64,000 nucleotides of DNA from Arthrobacter alpinus (GTDB taxonomy: Bacteria > Actinomycetota > Actinomycetes > Actinomycetales > Micrococcaceae): NCBI RefSeq assembly GCF_900105965.1, contig NZ_FNTV01000001.1, positions 868,001 to 932,000 of the forward strand, in the 5' to 3' direction. The notes below the pieces were generated by a model. That model did not search any database, had not been told where the DNA came from, and saw nothing but the letters and a program-made list of their open reading frames with translations. The translations under genes and the position numbers were made by a program. Every line of letters starts with the position of its first letter. The first letter of the stretch is position 1. Below, one piece after another: positions 1-10,046 of this stretch.

Positions 1-1322
1 TCCTCGGCCAGGAGACCTCAACGGTGCTTCCGCTGGTTGGCGGCCTTCCGGCGGAACTTGTTGTTACAAGTCCCGGCTTCAAGCCCAGCCATCCGCTGTT
101 GGCTGCCGCTGCCGCCGCGGGCATTCCCATTTGGGGAGATGTTGAACTGGCGTGGCGTGTACGCACCAAAGCCGGGCGGAAGACCGCCGAATGGATCACC
201 ATCACCGGTACCAACGGCAAGACCACAACCACCACCATGGTTGAGTCCATGCTGCAGGCGGCCGGATTGCGGGCCATCGCGGCCGGCAACATAGGCACCC
301 CCATCCTGGACGCTGTCCGCGACCCTGAGGGCTACGACGCCCTCGCCGTTGAGCTCTCAACGTTCCAGCTGCATTGGAGCGAGTCACTGGCTCCAGTGTC
401 CAGCGTCTGCCTGAATCTTGCCGAGGACCACGTTGACTGGCACGGCAGCTTTGAGGCCTATGCTGCCGACAAGGCCAAGATCTACTCGAACACCAAGATC
501 GCCTGCGTTTACAACGCTGAGCAGATTGAAACCGAACGCATGGTTCAGGAAGCCGATGTCCAGGAAGGCTGCCGGGCCGTGGGCTTCACAACCGGCATCC
601 CGGCCATCAGCATGGTTGGTGTTGTCGAAGGTCTTCTCGTAGACCGGGCGTTCATCGCAGAACGTAAGGACTCAGCCGCCGAATTGGCCAGCATGAGCGA
701 TATTGGCGAACTCGTCCCGCGCCATCTGGTAGCCAATGCGGCCGCCGCGGCGGCACTGGTATTGGCCTATGGCCTGACGCCCAAAGACGTGCGCAAAGGT
801 TTGCAGAACTACCACAATGGCGATCACCGGATTCAGCCCGTGGCGAGTTCGGGCGGGGTGCTTTGGGTCAACGATTCCAAGGCCACAAACCCGCACGCGG
901 CATCAGCGTCCCTTTCCGCCTTCAAACCCGTGATTTGGATTGCGGGTGGATTGCCCAAGGGCGTGAACTTTGATGCTTTGGTCAAAGAACACGCGGCACG
1001 TCTGAAGGCCGTGGTGTTGATCGGTGCAGATACCTCCGCTCTGGCCGGGGCCCTCGAGCGTGAGGCTCCCGGAGTTCAGGTCTTCACCACACGGGCCGAA
1101 GGTGGTCGGCATACAGACGCCGAGGTCCTGCGCGGCGATGCGGTCATGGCCGAGGCCGTTGCCGTGGCGGCATCGCTGGCAGTCGACGGCGACACCGTCC
1201 TGATGGCGCCGGCGTCGGCCTCCATGGATCAATTTTCTTCCTACGCCCACCGCGGCCAAGCGTTCATCGACGCGGTCCGCGAGCTGCTGGAATCACAGAC
1301 AAGCGTCAACAAGGAGTCCTAG
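1..1322 (+). CDS. murD: UDP-N-acetylmuramoylalanine--D-glutamate ligase MurD (5' partial)
   Basis: Cytoplasmic ligase that adds D-glutamate to UDP-MurNAc-L-alanine in peptidoglycan precursor synthesis. The reading frame is open from base 3 at the window edge, so the N-terminal part (about 40-60 residues, from the usual family length) lies outside. The Mur ligase P-loop GTNGKTTTT is near base 210, followed by the central-domain run ELSTFQLHW and NLAEDHVDWHG, and a C-terminal domain with WVNDSKATNPHA. The stop codon overlaps the GTG start of ftsW by one base, as expected for a tightly packed dcw operon. The identity is secure; only the true start is missing. Confidence 0.95.
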   Translation, partial: LGQETSTVLPLVGGLPAELVVTSPGFKPSHPLLAAAAAAGIPIWGDVELAWRVRTKAGRKTAEWITITGTNGKTTTTTMVESMLQAAGLRAIAAGNIGTPILDAVRDPEGYDALAVELSTFQLHWSESLAPVSSVCLNLAEDHVDWHGSFEAYAADKAKIYSNTKIACVYNAEQIETERMVQEADVQEGCRAVGFTTGIPAISMVGVVEGLLVDRAFIAERKDSAAELASMSDIGELVPRHLVANAAAAAALVLAYGLTPKDVRKGLQNYHNGDHRIQPVASSGGVLWVNDSKATNPHAASASLSAFKPVIWIAGGLPKGVNFDALVKEHAARLKAVVLIGADTSALAGALEREAPGVQVFTTRAEGGRHTDAEVLRGDAVMAEAVAVAASLAVDGDTVLMAPASASMDQFSSYAHRGQAFIDAVRELLESQTSVNKES

Positions 1323-2587
1323 TGGCCAAGACCCCCACACAGCCAGGCTCACCCGCCGCACGCGCAGCGCAGGCCAAAGCTGCTGTGGAACCGGCCAAGG
1401 CAGCAAGCTCCAAGGCAAGTGCACCCGCCGAAAAGGTTCGCTTGTTCTCGCGTTACCGCAGCTGGTTCAACGGCAAGGTAGGGCGGCCCACGGCAACCTA
1501 CTACTGGATTATCGGTACCACCGTGACGCTAACCCTCATTGGGCGCATGACGGTGCTTTCGGCGTCGACAGCTGAGACGATTTCCGAAGGCAAGGATCCG
1601 TACGAGCTTTTTATTCGTGAATCACAGTTCGCCGTGGGCGGTCTGATCCTGATGTTCATCCTTTCCTGTGTGCCACCACGGGTGCTGCGAAAGCTCGGCT
1701 GGCCCCTGTTGATCCTGGCACTGGTCCTCTTGGCGTTGATCTTCTCGCCACTGGGCATCGATATCAACGGAAACCTGAACTGGTTGGCGTTGGGTCCGGT
1801 GACATTCCAGCCTTCAGAGGCTGCGAAACTGGCCCTGGCCATCTGGATCGGGGCAGTGCTCTCGCTCAAGGGCACCCTCGTGCGCCAATTCGTTCACGTA
1901 TTGTTGCCGGTTGGCGCAGGCGGGGCGGCAGTTCTGGGATTGATCCTTGGCGGCAAGGACCTGGGCACGGCCATCATTGTTGGCATGATGATTCTCTCCG
2001 GGCTCATGTTCGCCGGGGTTCGCAAGTGGTTGCTTGGCCTGGCCCTTGTAGCGGCCGCCATTGTAGCCATCGTATTCTCGGCCATGAGTTCCAACCGCAC
2101 TGGCCGCTTTGCCAGCTGGCTGGGTGATTGCAGCGAACCGGGCGCCTGCGACCAGTACCTCAACGGCGTCTACGCACTCGCCTCCGGTGGCTGGTTTGGC
2201 GTGGGCCTGGGCCAAAGCCGGCAAAAGTGGAGCTGGATCCCGGAAGCCCACAACGACTTCATCTTCGCCATCATTGGAGAGGAGTTCGGGCTTTTGGGTA
2301 CTCTCGTGATTCTGGCCTTGTACGCCGTCATGGCGTTCGCCATCTTCCGCATCATCAATACCCGCAACGAGCCCTTCTCCAGAATTGTGTGCGGCATGAT
2401 CCTGACCTGGATCATTGGTCAAGCCGTGGTCAATATTGCCGTGGTGGTGGGCCTGCTGCCCGTTATTGGTGTCCCGCTACCCCTGATTTCTTACGGCGGA
2501 ACTGCGCTCGTCATGGTTCTCGCGGCCATCGGCGTCGTCCTGTCCTTTTCCCGAACTGAGCCAGAAAGCACCCTGAAGACTTCATGA
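1322..2587 (+). CDS. ftsW: Cell division glycosyltransferase FtsW (SEDS family)
   Basis: 421-residue polytopic membrane protein of the SEDS family, the septal peptidoglycan polymerase working with a class B PBP. A charged, Ala/Lys-rich cytoplasmic N-terminus of about 60 residues precedes about ten hydrophobic segments. The family stretch [18 protein letters not shown] followed by IGEEFGLLG lies near residues 300-325, and [12 protein letters not shown] near 390 matches the C-terminal SEDS signature. GTG start overlapping murD by one base; the stop overlaps the murG ATG by 4 nt (ATGA). Position between murD and murG separates it from the paralogue RodA. Confidence 0.95.
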   Translation: MAKTPTQPGSPAARAAQAKAAVEPAKAASSKASAPAEKVRLFSRYRSWFNGKVGRPTATYYWIIGTTVTLTLIGRMTVLSASTAETISEGKDPYELFIRESQFAVGGLILMFILSCVPPRVLRKLGWPLLILALVLLALIFSPLGIDINGNLNWLALGPVTFQPSEAAKLALAIWIGAVLSLKGTLVRQFVHVLLPVGAGGAAVLGLILGGKDLGTAIIVGMMILSGLMFAGVRKWLLGLALVAAAIVAIVFSAMSSNRTGRFASWLGDCSEPGACDQYLNGVYALASGGWFGVGLGQSRQKWSWIPEAHNDFIFAIIGEEFGLLGTLVILALYAVMAFAIFRIINTRNEPFSRIVCGMILTWIIGQAVVNIAVVVGLLPVIGVPLPLISYGGTALVMVLAAIGVVLSFSRTEPESTLKTS

Positions 2588-3692
2588 CACAGAACTTAGA
2601 CTCGCCGTTGTCTGTGGTGTTGGCCGGGGAGGCTCGGCCGGACACGTCAGCCCCCTGCTGGCCATCGCCCACGCGATCAGGCAGACGAACCCCGATGCTG
2701 CCATCCTGGCGGTAGGCACCCGCGACGGATTGGAAACCCAACTCGTGCCGGCCGCCGGGTTTGAGCTGGCCTTCATTGAACGAATTCCGCTTCCCCGGAA
2801 GCCCTCGGTTGACCTGCTGAAGCTGCCCGTTCGCATGCGCCGGGCGATCTTGGCGGCGAAGGCTATTTTGCGCGAGGCCAAGGCGGACGTTTTGGTAGGG
2901 GTGGGCGGCTACGTGTGTACTCCCATGTACCTTGCCGCCAAGTCACTGGGCGTACCCATTGTGATTCATGAAGCCAATACCAAGGCAGGTCTCGCCAATC
3001 AGGTCGGGGCCAGGTACACCACCTTTGTGGGTACGGCCTTTGAAGCCACGAAGATTCGCCATGCGCACCTCGTGGGCATGCCCATGCGAAAGGCCGTGGC
3101 CACCCTGGATCGGAAAGCGTCCCGCGCCGCAGCCCGTGATCGCTTGGGGCTGGACGCTGAGCTGCCAGCGCTGATCGTCACGGGCGGATCCCTCGGTGCG
3201 CTCCGCATCAATAAGGCTATAGCTGCGTCGCTGGAGGCCCTCGCCGCCGCCGGCATCCAGACCTTGCACATCACCGGCAAGGGTAAGTCCGTGCCGGGGT
3301 CCGACGGCGAGCCGCTGACCGGGCCGCTGTACCGCCAGGTTGAGTACGTTGACGGCATGGAAGACGTCTATGCGGCAGCGGATCTGCTCCTGTGCCGATC
3401 CGGTGCCGGGACTGTGTCAGAGGTTGCGGCCGTTGGCCTGCCAGCCGTCTTCGTTCCGTTGCCGGTGGGCAACGGTGAGCAGGCCCGCAATGCGGCCGGA
3501 CTCGTGGCCGCCGGGGCCGCGTTGCTTGTGTCCGACGCCGAGCTGGACGCACGATGGATCGCCGAGAACGTGATTCCCCTGTGTCTGGATGCGCCCAAGC
3601 TGGCCCTTATGGGTGAGTCCGCCGCCGTGCTTGGCATTCGTGATGCCGCCGAAAGCATGGCCGGCATGGTTCTTGCCGCCAGCGGGAACTGA
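2584..3692 (+). CDS. murG: UDP-GlcNAc lipid I transferase MurG, frame broken by a 1-bp deletion
   Basis: MurG adds GlcNAc to lipid I to make lipid II at the inner face of the membrane. The natural start is the ATG at 2584, overlapping the ftsW stop. From there the frame reads [16 protein letters not shown] and then loses the family. The rest of the protein is in another frame from about 2628 ([17 protein letters not shown]) to 3692. The break is in the G run at 2626-2629: one extra G would restore the conserved LAGGGSAGHV loop. Downstream motifs are intact ([26 protein letters not shown]). Without the extra base the first usable start is TTG 2730, which would lose the lipid-binding glycine loop. 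Since murG is normally essential, a homopolymer sequencing error is the likeliest cause. Confidence 0.9.
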
Positions 3693-3697
3693 CGTCC

Positions 3698-5155
3698 ATG
3701 ACAGAAAAATCTAGTACTGAGGAAACAACCGCTGTGGCCTATATTCCACCGACACTCGCCGAACTTGGCCGTGTCCACTTCATCGGCATGGGCGGAGCCG
3801 GCATGTCGGCCGTTGCCCGGATCATGTTGGGCCAGGGTGTGGCTGTCAGCGGATCGGACGCGAAGGAATCCGCCGGTCTGACCGAGCTGGGTGAGCTCGG
3901 CGCGATCGTGCACATCACTCAGAGCGCTCACAATGTATCCGGAGCAGACACAGTTGTGGTCTCCACCGCGATCAGGGAGAGCAACCCCGAGCTGGCCGCC
4001 GCCCGTGCAGCCGGCCTTCGAGTTTTGCACCGTTCGCAGGCGCTGGCAGCAGCCATGGCAGGGGACACAGTGGTTGCCGTTGCAGGAACACACGGCAAGA
4101 CCACCACCACGTCCATGATCACCGTGATGCTCAAGGGCGCCGGCGTGGACGCTTCCTTTGCTGTTGGTGGCACAGTCCAGGGGCTAGGGGTCAATGCCGG
4201 TCACGGCGAGGCTGGCGTCTTTGTTGCCGAGGCAGACGAATCCGATGCCTCCTTCCTGAACTACAGGCCCACCATTGCCGTGGTCACCAACCTTGAAGCC
4301 GACCACCTTGACCACTATGGAACGCCCGAGGCCGTCTACGCCGCTTTCGAGCAATTTGCTGCGCTGATTCCGGAGGGCGGGACGCTGGTGGCCTGCGCCG
4401 ACGACGCCGGATCGGCCGCCTTGGCTGCCCAGGCGGCTGCTGCCGGTACCCGTTGCCTCAGCTACGGCTTCACCGAGGGGGCGGATATTCGCTTGATGCC
4501 CGGCATCCACGACGGACTCGCCAGCACCGCTGCCCTAGCCTTCCGTGAGGGACTGCTGCCGGGCCTGGGGGAGACCCCCTTGACCCTGCGACTGAAGGTG
4601 CCAGGCAACCACAACCTCAGCAACGCCGGTGCGGCGGTAGCAGTGGCGGTGGCCCTGGGTGTTGATGTGGAAGCGGCCCTGATGGCGCTGGCCAACTTCA
4701 GTGGAGCTGCCCGCAGATTTGAAGCCAAGGGAGAGGGCCGGGGCGTCAACGTCTACGACGACTACGCCCATCACCCAACCGAAGTGACGGCAGCTCTCAA
4801 CGCCGCCCGGACCGTGGCTGGCGACCACAAGGTGCATGTCCTGTTTCAACCGCACTTGTTCTCGCGAACCCAAGAATTTGCAGCCGAATTTGCACAGGCC
4901 CTGGATTTGGCCGACACCGTGGCCGTGTTGGATATTTACCCCGCACGCGAAGATCCCATAGCCGGGGTTACCAGCGAACTGATTACGAGCCAGCTGCACC
5001 GGCCCACCGGCTACGCCCCCGATAGTGCCGCGGCCGTGCAGAGTCTTGCCGACCGTGCCACCGCTGGCGACATCATCTTGACGATCGGTGCCGGTGACGT
5101 CACAGAGTTCGGCCCGGCACTGGTTGCCGCGCTGAGCAGAGACAATCATGGCTGA
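3698..5155 (+). CDS. murC: UDP-N-acetylmuramate--L-alanine ligase MurC
   Basis: 485-residue cytoplasmic Mur ligase adding L-alanine to UDP-MurNAc. The N-terminal Rossmann domain has the MurC signature HFIGMGGAGMSAVARIM near residue 28. The ATP-binding GTHGKTTTTSM is near 131, EADESDASFL near 178, NHNLSNAGAAVAVA near 307, and YDDYAHHPTEV near 353. Starts 5 nt after the murG stop and overlaps ftsQ by 8 nt. Length and motif order are those of the full family. Confidence 0.96.
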   Translation: MTEKSSTEETTAVAYIPPTLAELGRVHFIGMGGAGMSAVARIMLGQGVAVSGSDAKESAGLTELGELGAIVHITQSAHNVSGADTVVVSTAIRESNPELAAARAAGLRVLHRSQALAAAMAGDTVVAVAGTHGKTTTTSMITVMLKGAGVDASFAVGGTVQGLGVNAGHGEAGVFVAEADESDASFLNYRPTIAVVTNLEADHLDHYGTPEAVYAAFEQFAALIPEGGTLVACADDAGSAALAAQAAAAGTRCLSYGFTEGADIRLMPGIHDGLASTAALAFREGLLPGLGETPLTLRLKVPGNHNLSNAGAAVAVAVALGVDVEAALMALANFSGAARRFEAKGEGRGVNVYDDYAHHPTEVTAALNAARTVAGDHKVHVLFQPHLFSRTQEFAAEFAQALDLADTVAVLDIYPAREDPIAGVTSELITSQLHRPTGYAPDSAAAVQSLADRATAGDIILTIGAGDVTEFGPALVAALSRDNHG

Positions 5156-6182
5156 AGCACGCAAGCCCCGCGTGATAAAGACGCGCCCAGGAATCTCCGA
5201 AACGCCCGCTGGCGAGTCTGATTCATCCAGCGCCGCTGTCCGCAGCACGAGTTCGAAGGTATCTGTAGCGCCACTGACGGATGTACCCGATGAAAAGCCT
5301 GCCGCGCGGAAGTTCTCTGTGCCCAGGCCGGGTGCGTCACGGATCAAGGAAAAAACAGAACCGAAGCAGAAAAAGGCCGGGGCGAAGGCTGCGCCGGCTC
5401 AAACTGATGCGCCGGTGAAGGAGTCAGGGGATGGCGGCGCCACTGTGCTGGCCTTCCCGATGCCTGAACACAAGCGCCGTCGCCGAAACATCCTGTACTC
5501 GGTCGCAGGTGTGGCGGCAGTCTTGGCTCTCGTCATGGGCATGGCCATGTTCTCTCCGGTATTGGGTGTGCGGACAGTGGTCTTCGACGGCCAGAAGCTC
5601 GTGGGCGAAGGCACCCTGCAATTGGCTGTAGCGCCCCTCATTAACAAGCCACTGCCACAGATCAGGGAGTCGGAGGTCCAGGAACTCCTTGGCACCGTTG
5701 TTCAGGTCAAGAGTTCCAGTATCGAGGCGCGGCCCCCGTCAACACTCGTGGTTCACATTGTGGAGCGGGTCCCCGTTGCCCTGCTAAAAAATGGTGAGGA
5801 CTATCTTCTGGTGGACCAGGACGGTGTTCAACTCGGGTCAACCAAGGACCCGGCCTCGGCGTTGTTGCCGTTAATTGACGGCGGCACTGCCGCGATTGGC
5901 CAGGACACATTCCAGGCCATGACAGCGGTTCTGGCCAATCTTCCCCAGTCGATCCTTTCGCAACTGGCCAACGCAACGGCGAAGTCTCCGGATGCAGTGG
6001 AACTGGCACTGGCCGACGGCCGAAGTGTTGTTTGGGGCAACGCCAGCGACATGGAGCTCAAGGCGCAGGTGCTTGAGGCTTTGCTCACGGCGCCCATGCC
6101 CACAGCCGAGCCTGGAAAGCCCGCCCCGGTTCCCGCCAAGGTCTTCGACGTCAGTGCCCCCCGCCATCCGGTGACACGGTGA
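5148..6182 (+). CDS. ftsQ: Cell division protein FtsQ (POTRA domain)
   Basis: 344-residue single-pass divisome protein. About 110 residues of charged, low-complexity cytoplasmic tail (many Lys, Ala, Pro) are followed by one membrane segment near residues 121-140 (VAGVAAVLALVMGMAMF), then a POTRA-type extracytoplasmic domain starting FSPVLGVRTVVFDG and the FtsQ beta domain (VHIVERVPVALLKNG). Overlaps murC by 8 nt. The long N-terminal tail is typical of actinobacterial FtsQ. It is followed by a 327-bp gap rather than ftsA, which Actinobacteria lack. Confidence 0.93.
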   Translation: MAEARKPRVIKTRPGISETPAGESDSSSAAVRSTSSKVSVAPLTDVPDEKPAARKFSVPRPGASRIKEKTEPKQKKAGAKAAPAQTDAPVKESGDGGATVLAFPMPEHKRRRRNILYSVAGVAAVLALVMGMAMFSPVLGVRTVVFDGQKLVGEGTLQLAVAPLINKPLPQIRESEVQELLGTVVQVKSSSIEARPPSTLVVHIVERVPVALLKNGEDYLLVDQDGVQLGSTKDPASALLPLIDGGTAAIGQDTFQAMTAVLANLPQSILSQLANATAKSPDAVELALADGRSVVWGNASDMELKAQVLEALLTAPMPTAEPGKPAPVPAKVFDVSAPRHPVTR

Positions 6183-6344
6183 CATGATGACGTGGATTAA
6201 GTCACGATGAGGCGCGGTGGCGCTCCGCGCACCGTGGCAGTCGGTAAAGTGGGTGTGACGTCTTTTTTGGCGGATTACGGCGACACGCGGCAGTGGTCAT
6301 TGCATGCGGCGTGGTTGGGCCATAGCGTCACTCATAAGAGTTAG

Positions 6345-6390
6345 TTGACATAACTATAACCTTCAACTTGAGGGTTAAGCTATTAAAGTT
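6345..6390 (+). promoter_or_regulatory. Candidate ftsZ promoter region with a short inverted repeat
   Basis: The 327-bp gap 6183-6509 has no gene. It holds a TTGACA box at 6345-6350, an A/T-rich stretch with TATAAC at 6355-6360, and an imperfect palindrome at 6360-6374 (7-bp arms, one mismatch). A plausible Shine-Dalgarno AAGGG at 6496-6500 sits 9 nt before the ftsZ GTG. The -10 box paired with TTGACA is not certain. Upstream, 6208-6232 is GC-rich and weakly self-complementary, without a clear T tract. Confidence 0.45.
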
Positions 6391-6509
6391 TCAAGCAACA
6401 CTTCAAGGTTGTTCCGGAGATCGACGCCGGCGCCTTGAAAAGGAGCCGGGGCCTTTGGCAGCAGCAATTTTTGATCTTCGAAGCAACATACGAACAAGGG
6501 ACACCTAAC

Positions 6510-7679
6510 GTGGCAGCACCCCAGAATTACTTGGCAGTCATCAAAGTCGTCGGTATCGGCGGTGGCGGCGTAAATGCAGTGAACCGCATGATTGACGTGG
6601 GTTTGCGCGGCGTTGAATTTATCGCCATCAACACCGACGCACAAGCACTGTTGATGAGCGACGCCGATGTCAAGCTTGATGTTGGCCGCGAGCTGACACG
6701 CGGGCTTGGCGCAGGCGCAAACCCGGATGTTGGCCGCCAGGCTGCCGAGGATCACCAGGAAGAGATTGAGGAAGTCCTGCGCGGGGCCGACATGGTCTTC
6801 GTGACGGCAGGCGAGGGTGGCGGTACCGGAACTGGTGGTGCGCCCGTCGTCGCCCGCATTGCCCGCAGTCTGGGTGCCTTGACCATCGGTGTTGTCACCC
6901 GTCCCTTCACCTTCGAAGGCCGCCGCCGCGCCTCCAGCGCAGACTCGGGCATCGAAGCCCTCCGCGACGAGGTTGACACCCTCATCGTGATTCCCAACGA
7001 CCGCTTGCTGTCCATCAGCGACCGCAACGTCTCGGTCATGGATGCCTTCCGCTCCGCTGACCAGGTTCTGCTCTCTGGTGTTCAGGGCATCACCGATCTC
7101 ATCACCACCCCCGGTTTGATCAACCTTGACTTTGCCGACGTCAAGTCCGTCATGCAGGGTGCCGGTTCGGCCCTCATGGGTATTGGTTCGGCTCGTGGCG
7201 AGGACCGTGCGGTCAAGGCCGCCGAGCTTGCCATTGCTTCGCCGTTGCTTGAGGCTTCCATCGACGGCGCCCACGGTGTGCTGTTGTCCGTCCAGGGTGG
7301 TTCCGACCTTGGTCTGTTTGAGATCAACGAGGCCGCCCGCCTGGTCCAGGAAGTGGCCCACCCCGAAGCCAACATCATCTTCGGTGCAGTCATTGATGAC
7401 GCCCTGGGCGACGAAGTTCGCGTCACGGTTATTGCCGCCGGTTTTGACGCTCCGGAATCCGAGCAGGCAGCCGCCGAGCCGGTTGCCGCAGTAGTGCCCC
7501 CGGCTCCGGCCGCTGTTCCGGCCAGTGCAACCGTGACCAACCTGAACCAGTGGGGCCAGCACTCGGGCTCCAGCGTTCCGGCTGACGGTGGCTTTGATGT
7601 GGAGCTGCCTGCCATTGTGGAACCAGATCTGACGGGTCACCGCTCCGACGATCTGGATGTCCCCGACTTCCTGAAGTAG
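6510..7679 (+). CDS. ftsZ: Cell division GTPase FtsZ
   Basis: 389-residue tubulin homologue forming the Z ring. Start taken at GTG 6510, because it gives the family N-terminus [20 protein letters not shown] and has AAGGG 9 nt upstream; an in-frame TTG at 6435 would add 25 unrelated residues. GTP-binding [11 protein letters not shown] lies near residue 17, the tubulin signature [13 protein letters not shown] near 103, and the catalytic loop region with [11 protein letters not shown] near 205. After the core, a Pro/Ala-rich linker leads to the C-terminal peptide DLDVPDFLK that binds partners such as SepF. Full length. Confidence 0.97.
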   Translation: MAAPQNYLAVIKVVGIGGGGVNAVNRMIDVGLRGVEFIAINTDAQALLMSDADVKLDVGRELTRGLGAGANPDVGRQAAEDHQEEIEEVLRGADMVFVTAGEGGGTGTGGAPVVARIARSLGALTIGVVTRPFTFEGRRRASSADSGIEALRDEVDTLIVIPNDRLLSISDRNVSVMDAFRSADQVLLSGVQGITDLITTPGLINLDFADVKSVMQGAGSALMGIGSARGEDRAVKAAELAIASPLLEASIDGAHGVLLSVQGGSDLGLFEINEAARLVQEVAHPEANIIFGAVIDDALGDEVRVTVIAAGFDAPESEQAAAEPVAAVVPPAPAAVPASATVTNLNQWGQHSGSSVPADGGFDVELPAIVEPDLTGHRSDDLDVPDFLK

Positions 7680-7753
7680 CCTTTCGGCACCAGGAAGTAC
7701 ATCCCTTAGCCGCAGCGATCGTCCCGCGGCGCGTGATTGGTCAGGTTGTTTGT

Positions 7754-8551
7754 ATGTGGAGTTCAGAGCAGGTCCGTCCCGGAATATGGATCGGATTTAC
7801 CGACACCACAGCAGGCAACCTGGCCTTTCATGTTGGTGACGACGCCCGGAACGTTGCCGAACGAAGGGCGGCCGTGGAAGCGCGGCTGGCCCACCATGCG
7901 GGCACCTCTGCAGGCTCCGCGCCCGTGCTGGCATATATGAATCAGGTTCATGGTGCCGAGGTGGCCGTTATTTCCGCAGGCGAGGCAGTGGCCACGGGGG
8001 AGTCCGCGCCAACTGTCGATGCCATGGTCACTTCACCTGGTATTGGTTCGGGTGGCGGACTTGCCGTCATGGTGGCAGATTGCGTCCCCGTTGTCTTGGT
8101 GGGAGATCTTCCATCGGGACGCTCCATTGTTGCCGTGGCTCACGCAGGGCGGCCCGGAGTGGAGAAGGAAGTCATCTCAGCCGTCATGGAGCAAATGCGT
8201 CTGGAGGGTGCGGTTGCCTATGAAGCCTGGCTTGGGCCGAGCGTATGCGGCAGCTGCTATGAAGTGCCCGAAACCATGCGCGCGGCGGTGGCCGAAGTTG
8301 TCCCGGCAGCTTACTCGACCACCTCGTGGGGAACCCCGGCCCTTGACCTTCCGGCGGCCGTCATGGAACAGCTGGCTGCCAACGGCGCCACCGCGCATGC
8401 TTCCGGTGTGTGCACTCTGGAGGATTCGCGCTATTTCTCCCATCGCCGCTCCCAGCGGGATGGCGAAAGCGAAGGGCGTTTCATCGGTTTTGTCACCGCA
8501 CAGCCTGGCAGCCACCACCAGCAACCAAACGAAAGTAATCCCACGCAATGA
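7754..8551 (+). CDS. pgeF: Peptidoglycan editing factor / LACC1-like purine nucleoside enzyme PgeF (YfiH)
   Basis: About 265 residues, DUF152/YfiH family. Members act on purine nucleosides in vitro and are tied to peptidoglycan editing. The expected metal-site residues are present: MNQVHGAEV, VMVADCVPVVL and VAHAGRPGVEKEV, in that order, plus the late LGPSVCGSCYEVP. Start is uncertain: ATG 7754 gives the usual family N-terminus (WSSEQVRPGIWIGFTDT), and GTG 7733 would add 7 residues. Neither has a good ribosome site. The last 4 nt overlap the yggS start, and the position just after ftsZ is classic for this family. Confidence 0.88.
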   Translation: MWSSEQVRPGIWIGFTDTTAGNLAFHVGDDARNVAERRAAVEARLAHHAGTSAGSAPVLAYMNQVHGAEVAVISAGEAVATGESAPTVDAMVTSPGIGSGGGLAVMVADCVPVVLVGDLPSGRSIVAVAHAGRPGVEKEVISAVMEQMRLEGAVAYEAWLGPSVCGSCYEVPETMRAAVAEVVPAAYSTTSWGTPALDLPAAVMEQLAANGATAHASGVCTLEDSRYFSHRRSQRDGESEGRFIGFVTAQPGSHHQQPNESNPTQ

Positions 8552-9291
8552 CTCTGCACGATGCCAGAACCCAAGAATTGGCAGCTCGCCTCGCGGCGGT
8601 CCGCCAGCGCATCGAGGTCGCTGCCGGAAATAGATCTCAGCCCACACTGATTGTGGTGACCAAGTTCCACCCCGCAGCTGACGTGCTGCGCTTGCGTTCC
8701 CTGGGGGTTGCCGACGTCGGCGAAAACCGAGACCAGGAAGCTGCGGCCAAGGCCGTTGACGTTGCGGATGCAGTTCTACGATGGCACTTCATTGGACAGC
8801 TGCAAAGCAACAAGGCCAAGTCGGTAGCCAGCTATGCGCACTCGGTTCACTCGATTGACAGGGCCTCACTCGTGAAGTCGCTGGGCAAAGCCATGGCTGT
8901 CACGCAACAGGAAAGTGGCCGGAGCAACATGGAGTGTTTCATCCAGGTCGACCTCAGCGAGCCATATCCGGGATTGGCGCAGGCCCAGGTGGCAAGCCAC
9001 AGCGGCAGGGGAGGGGTGGCGCCGCAGGATATTGCTCCCCTGGCTGAACTGATAGCCGGGACCGCCGGCTTGGATCTTGCCGGCGTCATGGCCGTGGCGC
9101 CGCTCGGCGTGGCGCCCGAACCGGCCTTCGAGTTGTTGGCGCAGGTATCCGCGGCGCTGATCGCCAACCATCCCGGGGCCACGGGAATCTCGGCGGGCAT
9201 GAGCCATGACTTGGAAGCGGCCATGGCGGTGGGAGCGACACACCTGCGTGTCGGTTCCGATATACTCGGCCCCCGTCCGCCTGTACTGTAG
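8548..9291 (+). CDS. yggS: PLP homeostasis protein YggS/YlmE family
   Basis: 247-residue PLP-binding protein with an alanine-racemase-like barrel that buffers pyridoxal phosphate rather than doing known catalysis. The PLP lysine is in TLIVVTKFHPAADVL (about residue 37), followed by GENRDQEAAAKA, WHFIGQLQSNKAK and the phosphate-binding end GMSHDLEAAMAVGATHLRVG. ATG overlaps the pgeF stop (ATGA), implying translational coupling. An insertion-like GRGGVAPQDIA around residue 152 is common in actinobacterial members. Confidence 0.93.
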   Translation: MTLHDARTQELAARLAAVRQRIEVAAGNRSQPTLIVVTKFHPAADVLRLRSLGVADVGENRDQEAAAKAVDVADAVLRWHFIGQLQSNKAKSVASYAHSVHSIDRASLVKSLGKAMAVTQQESGRSNMECFIQVDLSEPYPGLAQAQVASHSGRGGVAPQDIAPLAELIAGTAGLDLAGVMAVAPLGVAPEPAFELLAQVSAALIANHPGATGISAGMSHDLEAAMAVGATHLRVGSDILGPRPPVL

Positions 9292-9377
9292 CGTTTTGAC
9301 TGTTGGCAACAACGCAGAAGTACCGCACAAGCTACCGGTGAAGTTTTTTGTGCTTTGCAGACAAATGAGGAGCAACC

Positions 9378-9905
9378 ATGGCTGGCGCTATGCGCAAGAC
9401 AATGATCTTTCTTGGACTCGCCGACGGTGACGAGCACTATGACGCTGAGCATGCTCCGTCATTCCAAAAAGACGAAGAATACGCCCAAACTATTGAGCGC
9501 GAGCCGGCGGCGGCGCCTGCTCCCGTCGTGGAAGCCGCAGCTCCTAAAGCGGGCGACGACGAATACCGGGCTCCGGTGACCCCCATCAAGCGTGCCGCAT
9601 CAAATCGGGAAGAGGCTGAAAGTTTGCGCCAGATCACCACCGTCCACCCACGGTCATACAATGACGCAAAAATCATTGGTGAAAGCTTCCGGGACGGCAT
9701 CCCTGTCATCATGAACGTCACCGACATGGGTGAGGCGGACGCCAAGCGTCTCGTTGACTTCTCGGCCGGCCTGGTGTTTGGTCTGCGTGGCTCGATTGAG
9801 CGCGTGACCAACAAGGTGTTCCTGCTCTCGCCGTCGTACATCGAGGTGCTTGGTGACGACAAGAAGCTCTCGGACACGCAGGCAAGCTTCTTCAACCAGA
9901 GCTAG
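9378..9905 (+). CDS. sepF: Cell division protein SepF
   Basis: 175-residue cytoplasmic protein that anchors FtsZ to the membrane in bacteria lacking FtsA. The N-terminus [14 protein letters not shown] is a membrane-targeting amphipathic helix. An acidic, Ala/Pro-rich linker follows (to about residue 85), and then the SepF core with [40 protein letters not shown] and [21 protein letters not shown]-like AGGAG lies just upstream (9366-9372). Placed between yggS and yggT, as in other Actinobacteria. Confidence 0.95.
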   Translation: MAGAMRKTMIFLGLADGDEHYDAEHAPSFQKDEEYAQTIEREPAAAPAPVVEAAAPKAGDDEYRAPVTPIKRAASNREEAESLRQITTVHPRSYNDAKIIGESFRDGIPVIMNVTDMGEADAKRLVDFSAGLVFGLRGSIERVTNKVFLLSPSYIEVLGDDKKLSDTQASFFNQS

Positions 9906-9967
9906 CCAGGCGGGGCCACAAAGGCTCCGCACACCCAAGCGCTTGCGCCTGCCGCTTATTTACCGCT

Positions 9968-9993
9968 GCCCGGACACTGTGTGTCCGGGCTTT
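9968..9993 (+). terminator. Intrinsic terminator after sepF
   Basis: Perfect 10-bp stem (GCCCGGACAC / GTGTCCGGGC) with a 3-nt apex, followed by TTT. It ends the ftsZ-sepF transcript before yggT. Confidence 0.7.
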
Positions 9994-10046
9994 GGTCTAT
10001 TCTTGAACTTACGTAATTCCGTTTGAATTTCCACCGTCTAAGGATT

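Noticed and set aside
2584..3692. Programmed frameshift as a normal way to express murG
   Set aside because: There is no slippery heptamer in proper phase or stimulatory structure, and MurG families are not known to need one; a homopolymer deletion is simpler.
6375..7640. A long open frame on the minus strand antisense to ftsZ (about 420 codons)
   Set aside because: Its His/Gly/Gln-rich composition is typical of the mirror of a high-GC gene, and it has no known domain; the plus-strand FtsZ is unambiguous.
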